NCBI GenBank assembly: GCA_025060195.1
Contig: JANXCQ010000012.1
Span: 1-64,000 of the forward strand
Direction of reading: 5' to 3'
DNA length: 64,000 bases
DNA from: Gemmatales bacterium
GTDB lineage: Bacteria; Planctomycetota; Planctomycetia; Gemmatales; HRBIN36
Part shown: one piece after another, positions 36,531 to 44,746 of the stretch
Position numbering within the stretch: position 1 is the stretch's first letter
Layout of the letters: every line of letters starts with the position of its first letter
Position numbers and translations under genes: made by a program
Notes under the pieces: generated by a model
The model's database searches: none
What the model was told of the DNA's origin: nothing
Seen by the model: only the letters and a program-made list of their open reading frames with translations

Positions 36531-38837
36531 TCAACGAGGCGAAGTTTCGAGAATGCCCACGATCCAGCATCGTTCCTCGCGTACACCGACCCAGCGCAAA
36601 CCCGAATCCACAAAGGGACAGCCCTCTAATTCGGCGAAATAACGACCTGGGCACAACAAGGCCGCGGGCGACGGACCCGCTGCGCTGCACAGGCTGGACA
36701 ACCACCAACTTCCCGACACTGCACGGTCCGCCCCCACCAACCAGGCCGAGAGTAATCCAGGACAATACATACGTCGGGGAGTCATCGGCTTCGGGGAGTC
36801 CTCACTGCGCTCCAACTCAGCTAATTTTTCCGCATAATCTTCCGGAGGCGCACAGGGTTGCAATTCCACTTCGGCCCCGGCTGCCAGACGGTCGGCACGC
36901 CACCACTTACCTTGGGGATCACAGACGAGCAGATTCCGTAAGTCCACGCCGAGATTGTTGGCCGCCAGCAAACGATTTTCGCGCCGATGAAGTGTCAGGC
37001 GTTCTCGCCGCGTTTCGCTACGCCGCACTACGACAAACTCGCGCACTCGCGGCAACACCCAGCCACTGGTCAAGTGCTGCCTCTGCGTCCAGTCGATCGT
37101 CAACTGACGCTTCGTGCTTTCCGAATAGGGACCTCTCGGACCCCGATAGTATCCATGGGTTTCCCGATATTGCGACAAAAAAGTCGGTTCCAAGTCATAC
37201 TCCCATTGCACGCCCCCGGGGGGAGTAATCGGAGAGTACATGCCCATTACTGCCAAGGTGGTGGCGCGATGATGTCGTTCGTCCAACAAGGTCAAGCTGC
37301 GGATCGCCACCCGCGCCGATACCCCCTCTCCGAGAAACCCGTAAATGAAGATGACCAGGCAGGTCGTGAATGCCACTACGGGGATGGCCCAAATCAAGTG
37401 GATGAGCTTCTGGTATCGGTTGAGTATCAGTATCGCCACGGGGCCGATCAACACTGAGAACACCACTAAGAGGAGGAAGAAGCCCAGGACTGGCACGCCT
37501 GTGCTTCTGGCGACGCGCAGTTCGCTCTCTAACAGGGATTCCGCGTTGTGAAGATTCTCCAGTAAACGGCGATAATAGGTCCCCACGCTTTCCGCCCACC
37601 AGGCCAGCTGGCTCTCCGCCGGCCCCACGACCGACCTTTGCCCTCCCAATGGCGGTTGCTCGAGATAATGGCCCACCACGTAGAACACATTGCCGAAGCC
37701 GCAAGGCAGAGGGCGAGGCTCCAACCGCTTCAGCTGGTCAGGACTGTTGGCCCAGATCGCTGAGAACGGATCGCTGTGGGGCAGGCTGGTCAAAATCCGT
37801 CGGCGCCGCTCCGCAGCATCTCCGTCCGCTGGCTCATCGCGAGCTTGTGCCGATTCCGCCCCCGTGCCCGTTCCCGCGTTCTCGAATGGCGGCGGAACTA
37901 TGCCGGGATTGGTCTTCGAAAGGCCATCCGAACCAGGAGATGGCTTTTCTGGTACCTTGCGCCCTAAGTATGGGATGTGCAAGCTGAGGTCGAGGATGAG
38001 CAACTGCCCGCCGCACTCTACCCAGCGTAGCAGCGCTTCCTTGACTTCGGCAGGGGCCGCTTCCCAATCTTTCGGCGTTACCACGATGCCCTGAAAAGGC
38101 GTGTAACCGATCCAGTTATTATCCCAGACTGCTAAGGGGGCTTCCCACACGGTGAGCTGGAGCTCGCGCAAGTGTCCCAGGAGCAACTCGGCCTGGACAG
38201 GACCCGAAGGCCCACTGCTCCCAGGCGGCGGTAATGTCGTCGGCAAGGTCGCGCCCCAAGGAGGAGGAACAAGAGCGCCTGGGTAGCCACTCCCGTGATG
38301 ACCTGCCGGTTGCTCGGTGAGGTAATATCTCTCGAAACGCAGCTGCCGTGCTATACGCGCGGCTTCACTACTGGCCAGTATCAGAGGTAGGTCAGCGCTC
38401 TCGCTACCGTAACGGCCGTATAAAGCGCGGTTTGGCGTCCAGCTCGATACGGGCCGACCATTCACCAGGAATTCCACTAACAACTGAGGCGAAGTCGGTG
38501 CTGGTAACCACAAGGTGATCCGCGCCGTGCTTCCCCCTTCGACACGCACGCGGCGTGAGACCTGCCAATTCACGATATCCCGGGCCGCGTTGTTCGCAGG
38601 ACAACGCACCTCGACCTCTTGGGCCGTCCCTGCTTGATTTTCGAAAGTGCACACTACAGGCCAATAACCAGTCAGATGACTCTCTAAGTTGGGCGAGTAC
38701 ACCAAGCCGCGTAGCTGCTGCGTCAGATTCAGAGCTTGACCAAGAGTTCGCCCTGGCCCAGCAGCGCACCAAACGAGGCCCATCAAGATCAATATTTTGC
38801 GTCGCCACGCAGCAGAGCGAAATACTTCCAGCGACAT
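36531..38837 (-). CDS. large membrane protein with Ig-like and GATase-like segments, MoxR-cluster type
   Basis: 768 residues. A signal or anchor lies at about 12-34 (RKILILMGLVWCAAGPGRTL). A beta-rich domain with SPNLESHLTGYWPVVCTFEN (Ig-like) follows. Residues about 170-300 resemble the class I glutamine amidotransferase-like fold often found in these clusters (PFQGIVVTPKDW, LLRWVECGGQLLILDLSL) but lack a recognisable catalytic triad. Two membrane helices are seen near 442-468 and 478-500 (VLGFFLLLVVFSVLIGPVAI, AIPVVAFTTCLVIFIYGFLG). It sits 2 bp downstream of the MoxR gene. A periplasmic sensor or scaffold for the vWA and ABC proteins is a reasonable guess but not shown. Confidence 0.7.
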   Translation of the reverse strand: MSLEVFRSAAWRRKILILMGLVWCAAGPGRTLGQALNLTQQLRGLVYSPNLESHLTGYWPVVCTFENQAGTAQEVEVRCPANNAARDIVNWQVSRRVRVEGGSTARITLWLPAPTSPQLLVEFLVNGRPVSSWTPNRALYGRYGSESADLPLILASSEAARIARQLRFERYYLTEQPAGHHGSGYPGALVPPPWGATLPTTLPPPGSSGPSGPVQAELLLGHLRELQLTVWEAPLAVWDNNWIGYTPFQGIVVTPKDWEAAPAEVKEALLRWVECGGQLLILDLSLHIPYLGRKVPEKPSPGSDGLSKTNPGIVPPPFENAGTGTGAESAQARDEPADGDAAERRRRILTSLPHSDPFSAIWANSPDQLKRLEPRPLPCGFGNVFYVVGHYLEQPPLGGQRSVVGPAESQLAWWAESVGTYYRRLLENLHNAESLLESELRVARSTGVPVLGFFLLLVVFSVLIGPVAILILNRYQKLIHLIWAIPVVAFTTCLVIFIYGFLGEGVSARVAIRSLTLLDERHHRATTLAVMGMYSPITPPGGVQWEYDLEPTFLSQYRETHGYYRGPRGPYSESTKRQLTIDWTQRQHLTSGWVLPRVREFVVVRRSETRRERLTLHRRENRLLAANNLGVDLRNLLVCDPQGKWWRADRLAAGAEVELQPCAPPEDYAEKLAELERSEDSPKPMTPRRMYCPGLLSAWLVGADRAVSGSWWLSSLCSAAGPSPAALLCPGRYFAELEGCPFVDSGLRWVGVREERCWIVGILETSPR

Positions 38838-38839
38838 CG

Positions 38840-39895
38840 CTAGCCCTCCCGACGATTTGAACCGCTGCTTTGCACTTCCAAGTCTTCGGGAAGGTCCAAG
38901 GGCACTGGCCGAACGTGCTCCAAAACTTGCTGGACAACCTGAGCGGGCGTAATACGGTCGAGCCTGGCTTTGTACGTCAGGAGCACACGATGCTGTAATG
39001 CGGGCACGGCAACGGCGCGGACATCTTCAAAACCCACGGTGGGCCTGCCACACACTAAGGCGTGGGCACGTGCTGCCTCGGCTAAGGCAATGGCACCGCG
39101 GGGACTCGAACCATACGACACATACTCCTTCACCAAAGGCGGTGCCTGGTCGTTGTGCGGGTGTGTGGCCGATACTAACCGGGCTATGTATCGCGACACC
39201 ATACGCGGCAGATAAATGCGCTCCATTAGATGATATAACTTGGCCAAGTCTTCCCGGCTCAGCGTCCAGGTGGGGCTGGGCGGTTCACCGCGGCGTCGCG
39301 TGCTGATGATGCCCTCCAGCACTTCCTCATCTACTTGCGCGACTAAGAGCTTGAATAAGAAACGGTCGAGCTGAGCCTCGGGCAAAGGATAGGTGCCCTC
39401 GAGCTCGATGGGGTTTTGCGACGCCAAGACGAAAAACGGTTCCGGCAAAGGCCGCGTCGTGCCCAGCAACGTTACCTGACGCTCCTGCATCGCCTCGAGC
39501 AGAGCGGACTGCGTCTTCGGAGAGGCGCGGTTAATCTCGTCGGCCAGGAGCAAATTGGTAAAAATCGGCCCCGGTCGGAACACCAATTCCCGCCGTCCGT
39601 CCGGGCCCTCCTGAAGAATGTGACTACCCAGGATGTCGCTGGGCATTAAGTCGGGAGTAAACTGGACACGCTTGAAATCCAGATGGAGCAATTGTCCCAA
39701 CGCTTTGATCAAAGTCGTCTTGCCGACGCCCGGCACTCCTTCCAATAACACATGCCCACGACTTAGCAGCGCTACTACTACCAGCCGATGCAACTCGGCC
39801 CGTCCTAACAGCATACGATCCAACTCCTGGAGTAACCGGCGTATTAACTCCACGGCCGATTGAACTTCTTGCATGGTGGGCAAACCAGCCTGCAT
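38840..39895 (-). CDS. MoxR-family AAA+ ATPase
   Basis: 351 residues. Walker A is EGVPGVGKTTLI, Walker B is LLLADEINRASPKTQSALLE (with the MoxR-typical DEINR), and the sensor region is FFVLASQNPIELEGTYPLPE followed by AQLDRFLFK. MoxR ATPases act as chaperone-like assembly factors together with vWA and DUF58 proteins. Both partner types are encoded in the same operon downstream. The gene follows the coiled-coil membrane protein by 48 bp. Confidence 0.93.
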   Translation of the reverse strand: MQAGLPTMQEVQSAVELIRRLLQELDRMLLGRAELHRLVVVALLSRGHVLLEGVPGVGKTTLIKALGQLLHLDFKRVQFTPDLMPSDILGSHILQEGPDGRRELVFRPGPIFTNLLLADEINRASPKTQSALLEAMQERQVTLLGTTRPLPEPFFVLASQNPIELEGTYPLPEAQLDRFLFKLLVAQVDEEVLEGIISTRRRGEPPSPTWTLSREDLAKLYHLMERIYLPRMVSRYIARLVSATHPHNDQAPPLVKEYVSYGSSPRGAIALAEAARAHALVCGRPTVGFEDVRAVAVPALQHRVLLTYKARLDRITPAQVVQQVLEHVRPVPLDLPEDLEVQSSGSNRREG

Positions 39896-39943
39896 GGTTA
39901 CTCCGTGGCGTGTGCGCTCTGCTGATGGCGAATCGGTGATGGC

Positions 39944-41398
39944 TCAGCGGCCTGATTCAAAATAGCGCCGCACTGCGGGACGATGCCGCGGCAAGATTTG
40001 CCTTTGGTGTCCTTCGCCGACTCCCCCGGACTCTGTCAAAGCGCCGCCCTGCGACTCTTGCCGTTGCTCCGTGCCCGGTTTGACCTTGCGTACTTGCACC
40101 AGGAGCGTGTCCAAATTGTGCAAGGCCCCCGGCTTCAACACTTCGGGTCGGAATTGCACGCCCTCTGGCGAACTCGGTTTGCCAAAGGTCAATTCCGCAT
40201 CGGCGCGCCCTCGCGTTACGCCGCCTCGACCGGGCAAGCCATCCCCTTCATTGCTGCTGCCACATCGCCCACGACAACGTGCCAACAATAGGAGGAACTC
40301 CTCCGGGTCGAGGTCAGACCCCTCGCCCTCGATGAGCCGCACCAGCTCAATTCGCAAATTCTTCAATCGTTCGGGATCGATTTCCAGGCGCTTCAACCGC
40401 TTGAGCCACTCCGGATCAATCAAGCCGACCTCGGCCAAATCCTCCCAGTTCAATCCTTGTTCCTTCAACCACTGCTCCAACAGATCAGTCAGGTCGTCAA
40501 GCTCCTTTTCAGTGAAGAGGCCATCGTTTCCGTGTTCCTCCAACCACTTTTTCAAAGCTTCGGCCTTGTCGCCCGGCTTGGCATTCATAGCTTCTTGCAA
40601 CAGTTGTTCCAAAGCTTGACTGACACGTTCGGCCTGATTCGGCTTGATTTGCCCCGATTGCATCATCTCCCTGAGAACTCCGGCGAATTCCCTAGCTTGC
40701 TCCAACAGTTCCCGTTCCTCCGCGCGTTTTTGCAAGGCGTCCAACGCCAGCTGCTTCAACGCTTGCTCCAAGTGGTCAATAGCCTCTTGGGTATTCCCGG
40801 GTTCCTGGGCCGAGGCATTCTTCCGCACTTGCTGCAATTCGGCCTGAAGCTCCTCATAGCGCGGGGATTCCACCAAGCCTAACTCGCGCAGTTTTTCTAA
40901 CTGTTGTTCCAACTTCTCCACTTCTCGCTCGGCCGCCACCGATTCAGCCTGTACCGGACGCAGATACCGTTGCGGCACCAGAAGGGCTACCGCAACATAC
41001 ACGGCACTGACGGCCAGCAGCGCCAGTGCTTTCCGCTTCTTCCAAGATACTTGAGGAATACGTCTAACCTCGACACCTTGCGTCCAACTGTCCAGACAAG
41101 TCTCCCAGCTACTCATCAAGATGCCGCCACACTGATTCTCAGCATCGAGCAGAGCCGACAATTGCGCTTCCTGGGGCAAATTCCTAAGCGCCCAGATCGC
41201 TCCTGCTACAGCTGCGCCCACCACCAACAATCCCCCAACTAAGTGGAGCCACCAACTCACGGGCCAAACCAAACGTAGCACCAAGATCACACTGCCCCAA
41301 ACCAGCAGGCCCACAACTGCCCACCAAACGCCACTCCGTAAAGCACATCGCCATTGCAGCGACGCCTTCAACTTAACGACCGCTTCGTGCACAGTCAT
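39944..41398 (-). CDS. membrane protein with long coiled coil, first gene of the MoxR operon
   Basis: 484 residues. Three N-terminal membrane helices (VWWAVVGLLVWGSVILVLRL, LHLVGGLLVVGAAVAGAIWA and ALLAVSAVYVAVALLVPQ) precede a Glu/Gln/Leu-rich coiled coil at about 150-330. A Gly/Arg-rich segment with LPGRGGVTRGRADAELTFG follows, then a charged tail. I recognise this layout (reminiscent of DUF4175-type proteins) in MoxR clusters of planctomycetes but know no function. AAGGAG precedes the ATG at 41398. The downstream gene order suggests it is part of an inner membrane complex. Confidence 0.7.
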   Translation of the reverse strand: MTVHEAVVKLKASLQWRCALRSGVWWAVVGLLVWGSVILVLRLVWPVSWWLHLVGGLLVVGAAVAGAIWALRNLPQEAQLSALLDAENQCGGILMSSWETCLDSWTQGVEVRRIPQVSWKKRKALALLAVSAVYVAVALLVPQRYLRPVQAESVAAEREVEKLEQQLEKLRELGLVESPRYEELQAELQQVRKNASAQEPGNTQEAIDHLEQALKQLALDALQKRAEERELLEQAREFAGVLREMMQSGQIKPNQAERVSQALEQLLQEAMNAKPGDKAEALKKWLEEHGNDGLFTEKELDDLTDLLEQWLKEQGLNWEDLAEVGLIDPEWLKRLKRLEIDPERLKNLRIELVRLIEGEGSDLDPEEFLLLLARCRGRCGSSNEGDGLPGRGGVTRGRADAELTFGKPSSPEGVQFRPEVLKPGALHNLDTLLVQVRKVKPGTEQRQESQGGALTESGGVGEGHQRQILPRHRPAVRRYFESGR

Positions 41399-41454
41399 GC
41401 TCGGCTCCTTCGGCTAATACCCAGCGGACATGCGGCGACACTGGCAGCACAATT

Positions 41455-41483
41455 ATTTCATCGAAGGACGCATCTCAAGTCAA
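41455..41483 (-). promoter_or_regulatory. candidate promoter of the seven-gene MoxR/ABC operon
   Basis: On the minus strand TTGACT (41483-41478), a 17-bp spacer and TGAAAT (41460-41455) precede the first gene by about 57 bp. The -35 is good and the -10 is four of six. No other promoter-like pair was noticed in this divergent gap. Confidence 0.4.
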
Positions 41484-41650
41484 GCATCGTGCCAGTCATG
41501 CAAAGACACCAACCTGTGTCAATTCACGGTATCGGTTCTCGTGATTGCCAGATATCTGCGGGCTCCTTTTTGGTTAGAGACTCCCATGGCACGCTAGTTT
41601 TTTAGAACGGACGTAAATGCCGCTGATTTGTATCGCCAACCCATTATGAG

Positions 41651-41678
41651 TTGAAAGCTGGCAGGCTTTGACTACTAT
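41651..41678 (+). promoter_or_regulatory. candidate promoter of the TIGR03000/Ig gene
   Basis: TTGAAA (41651-41656), a 16-bp spacer and TACTAT (41673-41678) lie 57 bp before the ATG at 41736. The 337-bp gap between divergent genes holds this and the leftward promoter and nothing else recognisable. Confidence 0.4.
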
Positions 41679-41735
41679 GATGCATAAAATTTCGGCTTAC
41701 ATCCCGACAAATAAAGAACTGGGAGGTCAGCTACT

Positions 41736-42959
41736 ATGAGAAGTCACCAAGCAATAGCGCTAGTCTGCGGAGTCCTGCTCATAGCCGGGCTCGCGGCGCA
41801 AGACAAAAAGCCCGTGGTTACCGAACGTCCGTGTCTGTTTTACATTTTCGTTCCCGCGATGGCACATTTGGAGATTGAGGGATACGTAACCAGATCACGG
41901 GGCGAGATACGGTTTTTCGAGTCGCCGCCTGTGCCCACGGGCAAAACCTATTCGTACACCGTCCGCGCCATCTACGGCGGCATTGTCGTTACTCGCACTC
42001 TCGAAGTCAGTCCCGACGCGATTGCTCAATTAGACTTACGCCCGGATTTCGGCATCAAGGTGCCCGCGCCCACCGAACCGCCAACGAAACCCAAACCCAA
42101 AGAGCCTGAAAAAACCAAAGCGAAACCTGTCGAGCTGAAACCTCCTGTCAAAAAGCCCGATGAGAAAAAAGACAAGCCGACCTCGCCGCCCAGTTTCACC
42201 ATGACCGGCCTCCGGGACGTGCTCTTACCCCTCAACGGTGCGGCCACTGTACGACTCGGTGTGAAAAGAACCAATTTCGACGGCGTGATTTACCTGGATT
42301 TCAAGGGCTTGCCCAAGGGAGTTACGGCCAATCAAAATACCATTCCCGCAGGTGCCGATGCTCTCGACGTGACGTTTCGTGCCGACCAGGACGCCCCAGT
42401 GGGCAAATATTTAGTAACCGTGCGCGCTCATGCCGCCCAGCTCGAGCAAGTCGCCAAGATGACCATGGTTGTTGTTGAGGAGTTGCGCGCTAAGCCCTTG
42501 ATTCAGGCCCAACCTCAGACTCCCGCCGCGCCGCCTCCGAAGCAGGAAACTCCCAAGGCTCCGGCTCCTTCGCAACCCTCCAAGGCACCCGGCCAGCCTT
42601 CGAAAACCGAAGCGAAGCCACGGCCTGCTTCAACGTCGTCGGGAGAACTCATTCATCCGCTGGGCTACCTCAAAGTCAGTGGCCCAGACCTAGTAACTTT
42701 ATCCCCGGGAGAAACAACTAAGTTATTGCTTCATGTGACGCGCCAGCATATCAGCGGCCCGATTCGCTTGCATTGGAGCGCGATTCCGTCTAGCGTAGTG
42801 GCCCCAGCTGCTACGCTTGCCGAAAACGAAGAACAAGTTGTCCTGACGCTCACGGCGCAAAGCGATGCCGCCCCGATCGATTATTTGGCAAAACTCGTCG
42901 TTTCTGCAGCCGGCGGCGCCATCCGCCTGGAAAAGCCTATCCGCATAGAGATTCGCTAG
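41736..42959 (+). CDS. secreted protein: TIGR03000-like domain plus two Ig-like domains
   Basis: 407 residues. A signal peptide (QAIALVCGVLLIAGLAAQ) is followed by a TIGR03000-like domain at about 30-105 (IFVPAMAHLEIEGYVTRSRG, FESPPVPTGKTYSYTVRA). A Pro/Lys/Glu-rich linker of about 40 residues follows. Then come two Ig-like beta domains at about 145-250 and 305-407, separated by another Pro/Ala/Lys linker. The repeated pattern is LRDVLLPLNGAATVRLGVKR in the first and PDLVTLSPGETTKLLLHVTR in the second. Such modules suggest a surface or periplasmic structural protein. GGGAGGT lies nine bases before the ATG. Another TIGR03000 protein is at 61133. Confidence 0.75.
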   Translation: MRSHQAIALVCGVLLIAGLAAQDKKPVVTERPCLFYIFVPAMAHLEIEGYVTRSRGEIRFFESPPVPTGKTYSYTVRAIYGGIVVTRTLEVSPDAIAQLDLRPDFGIKVPAPTEPPTKPKPKEPEKTKAKPVELKPPVKKPDEKKDKPTSPPSFTMTGLRDVLLPLNGAATVRLGVKRTNFDGVIYLDFKGLPKGVTANQNTIPAGADALDVTFRADQDAPVGKYLVTVRAHAAQLEQVAKMTMVVVEELRAKPLIQAQPQTPAAPPPKQETPKAPAPSQPSKAPGQPSKTEAKPRPASTSSGELIHPLGYLKVSGPDLVTLSPGETTKLLLHVTRQHISGPIRLHWSAIPSSVVAPAATLAENEEQVVLTLTAQSDAAPIDYLAKLVVSAAGGAIRLEKPIRIEIR

Positions 42960-43044
42960 CATAGGCCACTCATTCCCCTCGGCTCATGCTTGCGCAAAAT
43001 CATGCCATCTGGGCGAAGCAAATCTACAAGGAGTAACAGAAGCT

Positions 43045-43938
43045 ATGTCTCGTCATGCTCTACTAAGCACGGACATACCTAATATCCCCTGCCGCAAGGG
43101 AAAAGTCCGCGATATCTATGACTTAGGCGACCGTCTGGTGATTATTGCCAGCGACCGCATCAGTGCCTTCGACTGGGTCCTGCCGACGCCCATCCCGGAC
43201 AAAGGCCGCGTGCTCACGGGCCTGACCATCTTCTGGTTGCGCCTGCTGCAAGTCCCCAATCATCTGCTGAGCACGCGTCTCGAAGACATGGGCCCGGAAT
43301 TCGCCGCCAGGCGGGAACTGCTCGAAGGCCGCGCCATGTTAGTCCGCAAGGCCCGAGTTATTCCCATCGAGTGCGTCGCCCGCGGTTACTTAGCTGGTTC
43401 TGGCTGGAAAGAATATAAGCAAAGCGGCACCGTTTGTGGCATTCCTTTGCCCCCAGGCCTAATAGAAAGCCAGCAGTTACCCGAGCCCATCTTTACCCCC
43501 GCGACGAAAGAAGAACAGGGTCATGATATCAACATCAGTTTCGAGGAAATGGTCCGCCGCGTGGGTCGAGAGGTGGCCGAATTACTACGGCACCGAACCC
43601 TAGACCTATATAAACGAGCTGCCGAACACGCGAAAAAATGCGGCATTATTCTGGCCGATACTAAGCTCGAATGGGGCCGACTCGATAACGGCGAGATTAT
43701 CTTGATTGACGAAGTATTTACTCCTGATAGCTCCCGTTTCTGGCCCGCCGACCAATATCGGCCCGGCTCAAGCCCTCCGTCGTTCGATAAGCAATATGTC
43801 CGTGATTGGCTGGAAAGCACAGGCTGGGACAAGAACAGCCCGCCGCCCGCTTTGCCCGATGAAGTTGTGGAAAAAACTCGCGCCAAGTATATCGAAGCCT
43901 ACGAACGCCTCACGGGCGAACCCTTCCCATATAAATAG
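43045..43938 (+). CDS. purC: phosphoribosylaminoimidazole-succinocarboxamide synthase
   Basis: 297 residues. SAICAR synthetase joins aspartate to CAIR in purine biosynthesis. Diagnostic motifs are RKGKVRDIYDLGDRLVIIAS, SDRISAFDW, VIPIECVARGYLAGSGWKEY and LADTKLEWG, followed by LIDEVFTPDSSRFWPADQYR. AAGGAG precedes the ATG. The length matches the longer (about 300-residue) form found in eukaryote-like and several bacterial enzymes. It is 85 bp after the previous gene. No other purine gene is nearby. Confidence 0.96.
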   Translation: MSRHALLSTDIPNIPCRKGKVRDIYDLGDRLVIIASDRISAFDWVLPTPIPDKGRVLTGLTIFWLRLLQVPNHLLSTRLEDMGPEFAARRELLEGRAMLVRKARVIPIECVARGYLAGSGWKEYKQSGTVCGIPLPPGLIESQQLPEPIFTPATKEEQGHDINISFEEMVRRVGREVAELLRHRTLDLYKRAAEHAKKCGIILADTKLEWGRLDNGEIILIDEVFTPDSSRFWPADQYRPGSSPPSFDKQYVRDWLESTGWDKNSPPPALPDEVVEKTRAKYIEAYERLTGEPFPYK

Positions 43939-43941
43939 CCC

Positions 43942-43958
43942 AGCCATCTCATTTGGCT
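43942..43958 (+). terminator. weak terminator-like hairpin after purC
   Basis: AGCCA, a 7-base loop and TGGCT, followed by TTAGTTGTT, start 4 bases after the purC stop. The stem is only 5 bp, so this is tentative. Confidence 0.3.
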
Positions 43959-44746
43959 TTAGTTGTTACGCGCGTGGGTTCAGACATAATCTTTTCATGC
44001 GCTAAGAGTAACTGCTACGCCGATCAACTCGCGACTTAGATTCTCGCGCCTGCGGTTCACGAGCTTAGACTGCGTTTGATCTATTTCCGTGTACATCTAA
44101 GCAATGCCAGTCGATTCGAGCGAGAAAGTTAGCTTCAGAATCGCAACTAACCTAGCCTGGCCAGATGAACTGAGAATAACTACGCCCTTAGTTGGCCGAC
44201 TTGCACTGCGGAAGTTCTGGTGCGACTAGGACGGGATACTGGCCGTGATCACGATAACCGGGCACAAGCAGTTCGCCCTCTGTCGCCAGTGCGTTGAGTA
44301 GCACCGTCCCAGTAAAATTACTAGTTTCATACCGCTGCCTGACTTTCGTCACGGAAAAAATTCAGATTGCAAATGTGTTTATGAAGTATGCATGTATGCA
44401 CCAAAAGTAAGCTGATTGCCGCTTTTAGGCGTCTTGAAAGCTTGCATGCGTTTTAAGCACGGCCTTATACTTTGACGCCCAAGTTGCATGAGTGTAGTAA
44501 TCTTAACTCTCTATTCCGTAGCGAGCTTCCGTCATTAGGCTGAGCTTAGTTATCAGCATATCATGGCGTGGCACGTTTGTTGCTTGAGTTTGTCATCGGT
44601 ATAAATGGTGCACGCGAAATAGACGGCAGAGCGCTGATATTAGGCAACCTCGGCCAGACAACAGTGCCGACAGCCTCGTATCACGGCTTCACCCTCGGCA
44701 TGGGATTCTAGCCGCATCTGAAAGCTCTACGGGGAAGCTACAGCGA
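43959..44746. other. 788-bp control region ahead of the nitrite genes
   Basis: No gene is recognisable. The stretch from about 44330 to 44620 is visibly richer in A/T. It holds the sigma-54 promoter at 44569-44585 and two NtrC-like half-sites, TGCACCA at 44397-44403 and TGGTGCA at 44606-44612. The expected leader before the ATG at 44747 is about 150 nt. Confidence 0.55.
44569..44585 (+). promoter_or_regulatory. sigma-54 (-24/-12) promoter upstream of the nitrite reductase
   Basis: TGGCACGTTTGTTGCTT matches the consensus TGGCACG-N4-TTGCW at every conserved base, with GG and GC at the required spacing. Start of transcription would be near 44595. Sigma-54 promoters need an enhancer-binding activator; NtrC is the usual one for nitrogen genes. 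The match is seen directly; use in vivo is inferred. Confidence 0.75.
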
